64,000 bases of DNA, taken from Fictibacillus terranigra. Lineage in GTDB: Bacteria > Bacillota > Bacilli > Bacillales > Fictibacillaceae. Location of the stretch: the NCBI RefSeq assembly GCF_030412265.1, contig NZ_JAUHLN010000002.1, positions 1,315,942 through 1,379,941 on the forward strand, given 5' to 3'. Below the pieces are notes generated by a model, which ran no database searches, was not told where the DNA came from, and worked only from the letters and a program-made list of their open reading frames with translations. The first letter of the stretch is position 1. The number at the start of each line of letters is the position of its first letter. Positions 8,663 through 16,171 of the stretch are shown one piece after another. The position numbers and the translations under genes are program-made.

Positions 8663-9298
8663 CTAAAAACTAAGTGCAAGTTCTTTCGCTCTTGCAACGG
8701 CATTTTGTTTAATTTCTTCCGCGCGGTCAGGGAACTGGTTGTGGCCTTCAACAAAAAAACCTTCAAAAGATGGAATACCAAAGAAATTCATGATGACTCC
8801 GATATAACGATGCCCCATCTCCAAATCTTTTGCCGGACCCTCTGAGTAAATCCCTCCGCGAGCTTGGATATGCAGAGCTTTCTTGTTCGTCAGCAGTCCT
8901 ACAGGGCCTTGTTCTGTGTATTTAAAGGTCTTCCCGGCAGTACAGATGGAATCAATATAAGCTTTCATGACGGGAGGAAATGAAAAGTTCCATAACGGCG
9001 TTACAAAAATATACTTGTCCGCAGCCACGAATTGGTCGGTCAGTTCGGAAAGCCTTCGAACTTTGGATTGCTCATTCTCAGACAGCTGATCAAACGTTGA
9101 TCCCGTTCTTAACTTCCCCCATCCGCTGAAAACATCAGCGTCAATCTGAGGGATATTTTCCTTGTACAAATCCAAGTGAATGACTTCATCTGTTGGATTA
9201 GCATTTCTATAGGATTCAATAAACGCCTTTCCTGCAGTCATACTGTAGGATTGTGTTTCATCATGAGGGTGTGCAGTAATATAAAGGACTGTTGCCAT
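8663..9298 (-). CDS. azoR: FMN-dependent NADH-azoreductase
   Basis: The 211-residue flavoenzyme matches the AzoR/AcpD family. These are homodimeric cytosolic FMN proteins that reduce azo compounds and quinones with NADH. Visible elements are the phosphate-binding start [15 protein letters not shown] (about 6-20), [16 protein letters not shown] (about 102-117) and the [10 protein letters not shown] flavin loop (about 146-155). In Bacillus such genes respond to quinone/electrophile stress through MhqR or YodB-type repressors. Here a 10-bp inverted repeat covers the ribosome site. The next gene upstream is a ring-cleaving dioxygenase, which fits a quinone-detoxification context. Confidence 0.93.
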   Translation of the reverse strand: MATVLYITAHPHDETQSYSMTAGKAFIESYRNANPTDEVIHLDLYKENIPQIDADVFSGWGKLRTGSTFDQLSENEQSKVRRLSELTDQFVAADKYIFVTPLWNFSFPPVMKAYIDSICTAGKTFKYTEQGPVGLLTNKKALHIQARGGIYSEGPAKDLEMGHRYIGVIMNFFGIPSFEGFFVEGHNQFPDRAEEIKQNAVARAKELALSF

Positions 9299-9311
9299 AA
9301 GTAGTTATACC

Positions 9312-9356
9312 TTCCTTTGCAGAATGTTTTTTCTTAGTTAATATGATGCAAAGGAA
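9312..9356 (-). promoter_or_regulatory. 10-bp inverted repeat covering the azoR Shine-Dalgarno
   Basis: The arms TTCCTTTGCA and TGCAAAGGAA (9312-9321, 9347-9356) pair perfectly around a 25-nt AT-rich loop. In the azoR mRNA the second arm contains the AAAGGAA core of the ribosome site, so folding would hide it. It could equally be a protein operator. Confidence 0.55.
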
Positions 9357-9382
9357 TGAAACCCATACGCCTTTCATGAAGT

Positions 9383-10357
9383 TTAGGACAATTTGGTATC
9401 CAAAGGTTGGAGTTTAGCTTCAATCTCGTGGCGCTTCGGTTCGAGAAAAGGAGGCAACGCCAGTGATTCACCAAGATGTTCAAGGTGTTCATCCGTGGCG
9501 AACCCCGGACCATCCGTGGCTAATTCAAACAAAATGCCATTGAGTTCCCGAAAGTACAACGACTTGAAGTAGTACCGGTCTACAAAGCCGGAATTCGGAA
9601 TTCGTGCTCCCTGTATGTTATTAATCCATTGCCTTAGTTCCTCTTCATCATTCACTCGGAATGCCACATGGTGAACACCTCCTCTTCCCAGCCGTTCGGG
9701 AGGCAGGTCCTTTCGCTCTTCTATATGAAGTTCTGCCCCCGTTCCGCCCTCTCCCGTCTCATATACAAGGATGTCTGGCTGATCGGAAAAAGGAGAAGCA
9801 TAAGCTCCTTTTTTTCTGAACCCTAAAACTTCGGTAATGACTTCCTCTGTTAATTCCTTTGTACGAACTGTAAGCATGACCGGTCCGAGTCCAATGATCC
9901 CGACGTCTTGTGGAACCACACTATTTATCCATGGTGTACCGCCAGCGACGCCATTATTTGTTTCGTCTGAAACAAGGCGCAATCTCTGCCCTTCATGATC
10001 TTTAAATGCTAATGACAGCCGGCCGAATCGTTCAGACACTTCCTCGTGTTCCACATTTTTCTCTTCGAACCGTGCTTTCCAGTATTGCAGTGCTTCATCG
10101 CTCCTGACACGAAGAGATATTTCTGAAATGCTGTTAACGCCATCGTGATTCCTTCCTGCTCTTGGAATTTCGAAAAACGTCAACTCAGTGCCTGCGTTCC
10201 CTTTTTCATCACCATAGAACAGATGATATACAGATGTGTCATCCTGATTGACCGTTTTCTTGATCAGACGCATTCCGAGGACTTTCGTATAAAAATCATA
10301 GTTTTTACCTGCTAATGCCGTAATGGCCGACACGTGGTGAATTCCTTTCAGATCCAT
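9383..10357 (-). CDS. VOC-family ring-cleaving dioxygenase (MhqO/MhqA-like)
   Basis: The ATG at 10357 is chosen because AAGGAGGAATT precedes it perfectly; a longer frame would start inside the leader. The 324-residue product has two vicinal-oxygen-chelate modules. The first starts GIHHVSAITALAGKNYDFYTKVLGMRL, with its metal His at about residue 6. The second carries LGRGGVHHVAFRV (about 230) and ends in GILFELATDGPGF with the Glu ligand. Family knowledge: MhqO/MhqA/MhqE of Bacillus act on hydroquinone- and catechol-type electrophiles. It lies beside azoR, a functionally matched partner. Confidence 0.88.
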   Translation of the reverse strand: MDLKGIHHVSAITALAGKNYDFYTKVLGMRLIKKTVNQDDTSVYHLFYGDEKGNAGTELTFFEIPRAGRNHDGVNSISEISLRVRSDEALQYWKARFEEKNVEHEEVSERFGRLSLAFKDHEGQRLRLVSDETNNGVAGGTPWINSVVPQDVGIIGLGPVMLTVRTKELTEEVITEVLGFRKKGAYASPFSDQPDILVYETGEGGTGAELHIEERKDLPPERLGRGGVHHVAFRVNDEEELRQWINNIQGARIPNSGFVDRYYFKSLYFRELNGILFELATDGPGFATDEHLEHLGESLALPPFLEPKRHEIEAKLQPLDTKLS

Positions 10358-10431
10358 AATTCCTCCTTGATATTCTTTGTTGTAACTCTTCCTTTTATTT
10401 AGTATCATACCCTTTTGTCCTGGAAACTCAA

Positions 10432-10467
10432 ATAAAAAGGCAGCATTACAAATCGTAAGCTGCCTGC
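10432..10467 (-). terminator. Terminator of the RsbR-like gene
   Basis: On the minus strand GGCAGC...GCTGCC around an AT-rich loop is followed by TTTTTATTT. Confidence 0.8.
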
Positions 10468-10473
10468 CAAACA

Positions 10474-11328
10474 TTAGTTGTTATTTTGTTTCCGCGCGGT
10501 ATTAAAGTCCATTGCCTGAGCTAATGTAGAAGTGATGGAAACCCTGTCAAAGGATAGGCCGAGCTGAACTGCGGTTGCAGCGATTTCCGGACGAATACCT
10601 GAAAGGGTAGTCTTCACCCCAACGAGATCAAGCGCATCGATCAGCTGGAAGATTTCATGAGCCACCATCGTATCAATCATCACCACACCCGATAAATCAA
10701 TAAAAAGGCGGCCAATTCCTTTTTGTACGCACTGATTGAGCGTATTCTCCAGAATAAACTTAGCACGTGCCGTGTCAATATCACCCACAAGCGGCAGTAA
10801 AGCCATATCATTATTTAGTGAGATGACGGGTGAACTCAATTCATTCAACAGTTCTTGCTGGGCATTCAGCCGGTGGGTGGAATATTTATGGGTTTCCTCA
10901 ATGAATTGCAGCATGACACTGTCAAAAGCCTTAACCATCAGCCGATTCCATTTTTCGATCTGTGACGGTTTGATCTCTTCTGGATTATTCGACACAAACT
11001 CACTGATGTAGTTAAGATACTGCTCCCGTACCCTCATGAATTCTTTAATAATGTAATGAATGGGTGTTTTCAAATGTTCACTGTCTTTTGCAATTTTAAT
11101 AATCCACTTATCAAATTCGTTAAAGAAAGCTCCTTCGTCCTTTACAAGCACGTCGCATAAATGGATATGAAATTCATAATTTTGTTCTTTCAGCGTCTTT
11201 ATTACTTCGGGATCGTTGGATCTGTATACACCAGTCGAGTTCGATTTATCAAGCGAATCATACCATTCCTCGGTCAAATTTCTGGCTTTATTCAGAAGAA
11301 ATTGATGTAATTCTTGATTTTTGTCCAT
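10474..11328 (-). CDS. RsbR-paralogue stressosome protein (STAS domain)
   Basis: The 284-residue protein has an N-terminal globin-like sensory domain (about 1-150) and a C-terminal STAS domain (about 165-278). The STAS part keeps both Thr sites phosphorylated by RsbT in RsbR proteins: one in LVGDIDTARAK (about 182-190) and one in VVMIDTMVAHEI (about 216-227). GIRPEIAATAVQLG follows. It should co-assemble with RsbS into stressosomes that release RsbT to activate SigB. RsbR paralogues in Bacillus are often stand-alone genes, as here. The signal sensed is unknown. GAGGAG precedes the ATG. Confidence 0.88.
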   Translation of the reverse strand: MDKNQELHQFLLNKARNLTEEWYDSLDKSNSTGVYRSNDPEVIKTLKEQNYEFHIHLCDVLVKDEGAFFNEFDKWIIKIAKDSEHLKTPIHYIIKEFMRVREQYLNYISEFVSNNPEEIKPSQIEKWNRLMVKAFDSVMLQFIEETHKYSTHRLNAQQELLNELSSPVISLNNDMALLPLVGDIDTARAKFILENTLNQCVQKGIGRLFIDLSGVVMIDTMVAHEIFQLIDALDLVGVKTTLSGIRPEIAATAVQLGLSFDRVSITSTLAQAMDFNTARKQNNN

Positions 11329-11371
11329 CTATAAACTCCTCGATTACATTAAGTACAGAGCCATTGCTGGC

Positions 11372-11854
11372 TTATATTTTTTGAAAGCCTTCTTCCACTA
11401 AATAGTCATGTGCTTCTTTATACGATTCAAACGCAGCTTCTAAATTTAAGCCTGCATAAATATTCCATAGTTCATCCTCATGAACGAGAAGAAGCTTTTC
11501 GTGGTCTGCTCCTCCAATCCAGTTTTCTTTTTCTGGTTCTGAAGGAAAGGACCCCGCTTCAGAATCACCTTTATCTTCCAATAAATAGTCCATCGCTTTC
11601 TGTATGATGTTAATCAGCTCATCGCCTGAATACTCCCGGATGTTGACCATGCCTTTTTCATTCTTCTCGCCTCTTGGCAGATAGCCCGCATAAACAAATC
11701 CATTACCGTTTGGATGCAGATGCTGGACCACGATCTTTTTGTCGCGGTTGCTCTCCTCAAGGTGGTAATTGATGCGGCCTAGTGAAATATCTTTCCTTGT
11801 TAATTGAGGGAAATTTTCTTCAATAATATTTATTTTTTCTGAAAATGTAAGCAT
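11372..11854 (-). CDS. Uncharacterised acidic soluble protein
   Basis: The 160-residue protein has no domain I recognise. It is acidic and free of membrane segments or a signal peptide. It contains a hydrophobic/charged core (IVVQHLHPNGNGFVYAGYLPRG near 41-62) and a C-terminal helix-rich segment (ALNLEAAFESYKEAHDYLVEEG-like). An AGAGGC ribosome site and normal codon use support it as a real gene. It is co-directional with the stressosome gene 43 bp downstream, so the two may be co-transcribed. Confidence 0.7.
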   Translation of the reverse strand: MLTFSEKINIIEENFPQLTRKDISLGRINYHLEESNRDKKIVVQHLHPNGNGFVYAGYLPRGEKNEKGMVNIREYSGDELINIIQKAMDYLLEDKGDSEAGSFPSEPEKENWIGGADHEKLLLVHEDELWNIYAGLNLEAAFESYKEAHDYLVEEGFQKI

Positions 11855-11956
11855 TGTCAGCCTCTTTCTTTTCTACTAATTTTCCTGTGATTATACCATA
11901 CCTTATAGTACAAAAGTAGAGATACCCTTTAACCATAGGAATGAGTAAACAAAAGA

Positions 11957-11980
11957 AAAACACCGCAATCGCGGTGTTCA
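11957..11980 (-). terminator. Terminator of the small gene at 12.1 kb
   Basis: The stem ACACCGC/GCGGTGT with a 3-nt loop is followed by TTTTTCTTTT on the minus strand and overlaps the stop codon. Confidence 0.85.
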
Positions 11981-12217
11981 TTTATGTCTTTTCAACTCTG
12001 AGGTGATAGCGTCCATGGCCGACTCGATCTTAGCGTATAACTCTATCTCATGGTTGTCGGGATATTTTATTTTAAAAACATTGTCGGATTTACTGTAGCT
12101 TATGGAGATCAGCGGGACACTATTTTGGCTTAACGTATGGGTCACTTCTGATTCAACATATTGCTTTGTTTTTAGATCAAGCAGCATGTCCTGAATTTTT
12201 GATGGATTCATCAACAT
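11978..12217 (-). CDS. Small uncharacterised protein
   Basis: The product is about 79 residues, mixed alpha/beta in appearance (SVPLISISYSKSDNVFKIKYPD), with no membrane segment. ATG options exist at 12232, 12217 and 12211; the AAAGGGG site favours 12217 or 12211. The gene ends in a tight terminator, which supports it being expressed. I do not recognise the family. Confidence 0.6.
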   Translation of the reverse strand: MLMNPSKIQDMLLDLKTKQYVESEVTHTLSQNSVPLISISYSKSDNVFKIKYPDNHEIELYAKIESAMDAITSELKRHK

Positions 12218-12511
12218 CAATCCCCTTTCCATTATGAGAGGGAGCTAGTAAAAGGTGAATAGCCTCAAATAATTTTTTATTAATTCTTAAAATTATAACA
12301 TTTTTCAGGTTTACATCACACCCCAAACGGGAATTGTAATGGTTTTGAAATACAATTTTCTCGCTTTTTTATTTTTAGACACAAAATTATACTCCTTTTT
12401 TTCTGTCTTTACACTTGGGAAAACAAGTATAAACTTCAATCTGAAATTCACGGTAACCTGCTCTGTTTTTCCTGATATCAATGAACCCGTGCTGTGCTAT
12501 CATAAAACCAA

Positions 12512-12661
12512 GGGCGAGCACTTACTCGCTATATGACCCCGACAACAAACTTCAGCGGAGCACGTGCTGCATTATTAAGCGCAACTGCAGACCTGTATGG
12601 CAGCACTGGCTCGGAATACACAGCAGTAAAAACAGCGTGGACGAATGTTGGAGTGAACTGA
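12512..12661 (+). pseudogene. C-terminal remnant of an M4 (thermolysin-like) neutral protease
   Basis: An in-frame stretch reads GRALTRYMTPTTNFSGARAA, then LLSATADLYGS and finally VKTAWTNVGVN before TGA. This is the characteristic end of bacillolysin-type proteases (ALT.YLTPTSNF...A..DLYGS...V..A+.AVGV). Everything upstream of GRALT, including HExxH, is absent, and TAA blocks the frame just before it. The old transcription terminator remains directly downstream. The M36 protease gene at 30-31.5 kb has a different tail, so it is not the donor. Confidence 0.75.
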
Positions 12662-12670
12662 TAAAACATA

Positions 12671-12717
12671 AAAAGCCCGGCGGTTTCTGTGATCCAGAAG
12701 CCGTCGAGGCTTTTTTA
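12671..12717 (+). terminator. Terminator left from the lost protease gene
   Basis: An imperfect stem AAAAGCCCGGCGG...TTCT / AGAA...CCGTCGAGGCTTTTTT lies immediately after the protease remnant and before the flavodoxin-like gene. Confidence 0.8.
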
Positions 12718-12784
12718 CGTTTTCAGATGGATCAAAAGGGTACAGTTTCAAATAAGAATGCACAGAAGGAGAGTAGATCAAAAC

Positions 12785-13420
12785 ATGTCCATTCAAGCAC
12801 TGATCATTAACTGTACACTCAACAAAAGCAATCGGACGTCTAATACGAGAGCGCTCATTGATGAATCGGTTAAAATTTTTGATAGAGAAGAAATTGTAAC
12901 AGAGGTTGTTACCCTTGCAGACTATAAGATTGAATACGGAGTAACTGGAGATGCTATCAGCAATAAGGATGAATGGCCGATTATATTTGAAAAAATAAAG
13001 AAATCCGACATTTTAATCATTGGTTCCCCGATCTGGCTCGGTCAGCAGAGCAGCCTGACGACTGTTCTTATAGAGAGGCTTTATGGCGCGAGCATCGATA
13101 CGAACGACAAAGGACAGTATATCTTCTACAACAAAGTCGGCGGTGTCGTTGTAACAGGGAACGAAGACGGTGCAAAGCAAGTAAGCCGGTCAGTGGTGTA
13201 TGCATTATCTCATATCGGTTTTACTGTTCCTCCAAATGTCGATACGTATTGGGTAGGAGAAGCCGGACCAGGCCCATCTTATATCGATGCCAAAGGGTAT
13301 GAAAACGAATTTACATTGCAGCACGCCCAAATGATGTCATACAACCTGATTCATTTTGCAAAAATGCTCAAGGAGCATCCAATCCCAGCAGAGGGAAACG
13401 TCATTAAGCAGTACCAGTAA
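12785..13420 (+). CDS. Flavodoxin-fold NAD(P)H-dependent FMN reductase family protein
   Basis: The 211-residue product belongs to the NADPH-dependent FMN reductase/flavodoxin superfamily. The phosphate-binding loop is INCTLNKSNRTSNT (about 7-20). SDILIIGSPIWLGQQSS (about 78-94) and VGGVVVTGNEDGAKQV (about 123-138) form the rest of the FMN site. It is likely a cytosolic quinone or flavin reductase. The start at 12785 follows GAAGGAGA at a rather long distance of about 13 nt. It lies just after the remnant of a protease gene, so its own promoter must be within or beyond that remnant. Confidence 0.85.
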   Translation: MSIQALIINCTLNKSNRTSNTRALIDESVKIFDREEIVTEVVTLADYKIEYGVTGDAISNKDEWPIIFEKIKKSDILIIGSPIWLGQQSSLTTVLIERLYGASIDTNDKGQYIFYNKVGGVVVTGNEDGAKQVSRSVVYALSHIGFTVPPNVDTYWVGEAGPGPSYIDAKGYENEFTLQHAQMMSYNLIHFAKMLKEHPIPAEGNVIKQYQ

Positions 13421-13439
13421 TTTTTTTATAGTGTGCAAT

Positions 13440-13464
13440 AAAGCAGGCTTTCTGCCTGCTTTTA
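13440..13464. terminator. Bidirectional terminator
   Basis: The stem AAAGCAGGC/GCCTGCTTT with a 5-nt loop lies between the convergent reductase and MerR genes. Confidence 0.85.
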
Positions 13465-13896
13465 ACTATTTTCCTGTTCAAATCGGATCAGAGCGGCTTT
13501 TGCCCGGTCCCTAAGATTCATCAAATCTTCCTCTACCTTTATAATGTTTTTCTTTTTTTGTTCTAACAGCTTTAACTGCTCCTCTACCGTCATATACACT
13601 TTCTCCAGCTTTTCTTTTTGCTGGTTCGTTCCTTTGAACTGTCTGTAATCGTGTCTTTGAGCTTCCAAGGTGTCACTGAGTGTAATAAATTCCTGGAGCT
13701 CTGATAGGGAAAAGCCCATCACTTCTTTTGCATTGGTGATCTTCTTTAAGAACTCCACATGTTCCTTTGAATAAAGCCTTATTCCACCCTCACTTCGAGG
13801 AGGCGAAGAAAGCAGGCCGATTTGTTCATAATAACGGATGGTGCGCTTCGTTAACCCGCTCTGTTTCGCTACTTCATCTATTTTAAGCCCATTCAT
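13462..13896 (-). CDS. MerR-family transcriptional regulator
   Basis: The 144-residue protein has the N-terminal winged helix-turn-helix of MerR proteins (IDEVAKQSGLTKRTIRYYEQIGLL, residues 5-28, then RLYSKEHVEFLKKI). A long dimerisation coiled coil covers about 75-135. No metal-binding Cys pattern is present, so a small-molecule ligand is likelier. It is divergent from an MFS exporter whose promoter holds a palindrome, the same arrangement as Bacillus YfmP/YfmO. It probably represses or remodels that promoter. Confidence 0.9.
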   Translation of the reverse strand: MNGLKIDEVAKQSGLTKRTIRYYEQIGLLSSPPRSEGGIRLYSKEHVEFLKKITNAKEVMGFSLSELQEFITLSDTLEAQRHDYRQFKGTNQQKEKLEKVYMTVEEQLKLLEQKKKNIIKVEEDLMNLRDRAKAALIRFEQENS

Positions 13897-13981
13897 TGTT
13901 CTTGCTCCTTTGCCATTTAAAGTACAAATACAGATAAATCACTCTTTATAAAAATACCACAAAAAGAAATAAAAAAGGAAA

Positions 13982-14018
13982 TGTTTACGTTGACGTCAAG
14001 GTTAGCTTGTATTATAAT
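13982..14018 (+). promoter_or_regulatory. SigA promoter with MerR-type operator for the MFS gene
   Basis: TTGACG (13990-13995), a 17-nt spacer and TATAAT (14013-14018) form a near-consensus promoter. The palindrome TTGACGTCAA is centred on the -35 box, with extended arms ACGTTGACGTCAAGGT, a likely binding site for the divergent MerR protein. Confidence 0.75.
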
Positions 14019-14084
14019 TTTTTGGGTAGAACAGTGCGTTACTTTATTTTTTTATTCTATTTTCCAGAAAAAGGGGTTTTAGGT

Positions 14085-15275
14085 ATGAAACAAGAAGCTT
14101 TGAGTATCCAGGAACAGCCAGGCAAACAGCCGCTTGTGATCTGGGTCATCTTCTTTGCCACCATTATTTCATTTATGGGATTAGGTCTTGTCGATCCTAT
14201 CCTGCCTGCTATTGCTCATCAGCTTAACGCTACTCCGAGCCAGGTTTCATTATTATTTTCCAGCTACAATTTAATTACCGGTGTTGCAATGCTCATTTCC
14301 GGTGTGGTCTCCAGCCGTGTAGGCATCAAGTGGACCTTGTTGTCCGGTATCTTATTCATTATTGTTTTTTCTGCATTGGCAGGTTCTTCGAACGAAATTT
14401 CACAAATCGTTGGTTTCCGAGGCGGATGGGGTTTAGGAAATTCATTGTTCATCGCTACCGCATTATCTGCCATCGTTGGCTTGTCCATCGGAGGAACTGC
14501 AAAAGCTATTATCTTATATGAGGCAGCCATTGGATTAGGGATATCTGTTGGACCTTTACTTGGCGGTGAGCTTGGATCCATTTCATGGCGTGGCCCTTTT
14601 TATGGAGTCAGCGTATTGATGGTCATCGCATTCTTTGCCTTGTTGCTGAAAATGCCTCATGTTCCGAAACCGAAAGCTAAGAGTTCTGTACTCGATCCGA
14701 TCAGAGCCTTGAAATATCCTGGGCTTCTTCGACTCGGTCTCACCGCTTTCCTTTACAATATTGGTTTCTTTACGCTTATGGCCTATTCGCCATTTGTGAT
14801 GGATTTAGACGAACACGGCCTTGGCTACGTCTTTCTCGGATGGGGTCTTTGTTTAGCCATCACTTCCGTATTTGTTGCACCAAAAATTCAAGCAAGATTC
14901 GGCACAGTAAAATCGATGTGTGCAATGCTCATCTTTTTCGCACTGACCCTTCTCGCTATGGGAATTTGGACGGAATCAAGTACAGTAGTTATTGTTGCGG
15001 TTATCGTTGCCGGCCTTTTCCTTGGCACGAATAATACGTTGATCACAACTGCAGTCATGCAGGTAGCCCCTGTTGAGCGTGCGACCGCATCAGCCGCATA
15101 CAGCTTTGTTCGTTTCATCGGTGGTGCTATTGGACCATGGCTTGCGAATAAGCTGGCTGAAACCTATTCTTCGCATGTTCCGTTTGTAACCGGGGCAATC
15201 TTTGTTTTATTCGCCATGCTTGTTGTTGCTTTGGGCCGTAAACACCTTATCCATGTCGACTCCATCTCTCATTAA
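14085..15275 (+). CDS. MFS drug:H+ antiporter (DHA1, YfmO-like)
   Basis: The ATG at 14085 lies about 70 bp after the promoter; an earlier TTG would overlap the -10 box. The 396-residue exporter has about 12 helices. The antiporter motif is degraded (SSRVGIKWTLLSG near 75), and motif C-like IILYEAAIGLGISVGPLLGG lies near 145-164. It should pump hydrophobic compounds out of the cell. The pairing with a divergent MerR regulator and a universal-stress gene 20 bp downstream suggests a small drug- or stress-inducible operon. Confidence 0.87.
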   Translation: MKQEALSIQEQPGKQPLVIWVIFFATIISFMGLGLVDPILPAIAHQLNATPSQVSLLFSSYNLITGVAMLISGVVSSRVGIKWTLLSGILFIIVFSALAGSSNEISQIVGFRGGWGLGNSLFIATALSAIVGLSIGGTAKAIILYEAAIGLGISVGPLLGGELGSISWRGPFYGVSVLMVIAFFALLLKMPHVPKPKAKSSVLDPIRALKYPGLLRLGLTAFLYNIGFFTLMAYSPFVMDLDEHGLGYVFLGWGLCLAITSVFVAPKIQARFGTVKSMCAMLIFFALTLLAMGIWTESSTVVIVAVIVAGLFLGTNNTLITTAVMQVAPVERATASAAYSFVRFIGGAIGPWLANKLAETYSSHVPFVTGAIFVLFAMLVVALGRKHLIHVDSISH

Positions 15276-15295
15276 AGGAAAGGAAGGTCACCACA

Positions 15296-15714
15296 ATGTA
15301 CAATAAAATCTTAATTGCATTTGATGGTTCCGCTCCTTCTGTTCACGCGCTTCAGCACGGTGTGGAACTTGCACAACATATGGACGCTGAAATTGTATCG
15401 ATTCTGCATGTAAACAAAAACGTTCCATTACAGGAACCTCCCCTTAATATTGATGTGGATGAATTACTCGAAGAAGAGTACAAGGAACTGCTGCAGCCTG
15501 CCGTTCATTATCTCTCTGAATCAGGCATTCCTTTTGAAACTCATGCCGTTAGCGGGGAGCCTTCTCAAATCATCACTTCAACGCAAAAGAACACCATTAC
15601 GATGCCATCGTTATGGGAAACACAGGGAAAGGCATTATAAAAGAAGCATTCCTAGGAAGTGTCAGTCATCAGGTTGCCCATACCGCAGAATGCCCAGTGA
15701 TCATCATAAAATAA
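15296..15714 (+). pseudogene. Universal stress protein UspA, frameshifted
   Basis: The first frame encodes KILIAFDGSAPSVHALQHG...GEPSQIITS (residues 4-97) and then drifts. The remaining UspA part continues in another frame as AKEHHYDAIVMGNTGKGIIK, then AFLGSVSHQVAHTAECPVIIIK to TAA at 15712-15714. That second part contains the ATP-loop glycines and the family end. A single-base loss near 15583 separates them, so the 139-residue protein is broken unless this is a sequencing error. It follows the MFS gene and ends at a strong hairpin. Confidence 0.85.
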
Positions 15715-15754
15715 AAAAGACCGGTTCCCCAAAGAAGGGAACCGGTCTTTTTTT
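15715..15754. terminator. Bidirectional terminator
   Basis: A perfect 14-15 bp stem (AAAAGACCGGTTCCC / GGGAACCGGTCTTTT) with T tracts on both strands. Confidence 0.93.
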
Positions 15755-15792
15755 GTAAGAATCCAGAACTCTGAAGACCCAGCTCGCATCAA

Positions 15793-15999
15793 TTACGCTG
15801 TCCAGCCCGGCTGATAAAGATATTTTACGTTTCCCCCGCCTCCCGGGACGATGAATCCGCGGAACGATTTCTTGTCCTCTTGCTTAACGAGGACTTCACG
15901 AAAAACAAAAAATTCTTCTTTTATAACGATGTATTCACTAAGATCTCCACTACGGAGATCAGAAAGAATTTGAGCAGCCATCTGTTTGTTCAATCTCAT
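15793..15999 (-). CDS. Small uncharacterised protein (68 aa)
   Basis: The 68-residue product begins MRLNKQMAAQILSDLRSGDL and has a Gly-rich turn GFIVPGGGGNVKYLY near its end. A good ATGGAGGATT ribosome site precedes the ATG. It contains no membrane helix or Cys. The protein looks like a compact alpha/beta domain; I do not recognise a family. Confidence 0.65.
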   Translation of the reverse strand: MRLNKQMAAQILSDLRSGDLSEYIVIKEEFFVFREVLVKQEDKKSFRGFIVPGGGGNVKYLYQPGWTA

Positions 16000-16171
16000 A
16001 ATCCTCCATTACATAAGATTCCTATATTAGTACACCATATCCTCGCAGGTTGTGTCCAATGCTTTCTCACATGAAAAGCGCCTTTACATAAACTTCTGTT
16101 TCAAACAAAGACTATGCAAAAACGTTTGATTGCTATCATAAATTCATTGCTTAGAAAAGGATATATGGATG

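Noticed and set aside
12481-12810. 109-aa protein on the plus strand
   Set aside because: It is an out-of-frame reading of the protease remnant and its terminator.
14007-14084. Extended N-terminus of the MFS exporter from TTG
   Set aside because: This start overlaps the -10 promoter box; ATG 14085 is the real start.
15296-15640. Complete 114-aa UspA protein
   Set aside because: The last about 18 residues diverge and the ATP loop continues in another frame, so it is a frameshifted gene.
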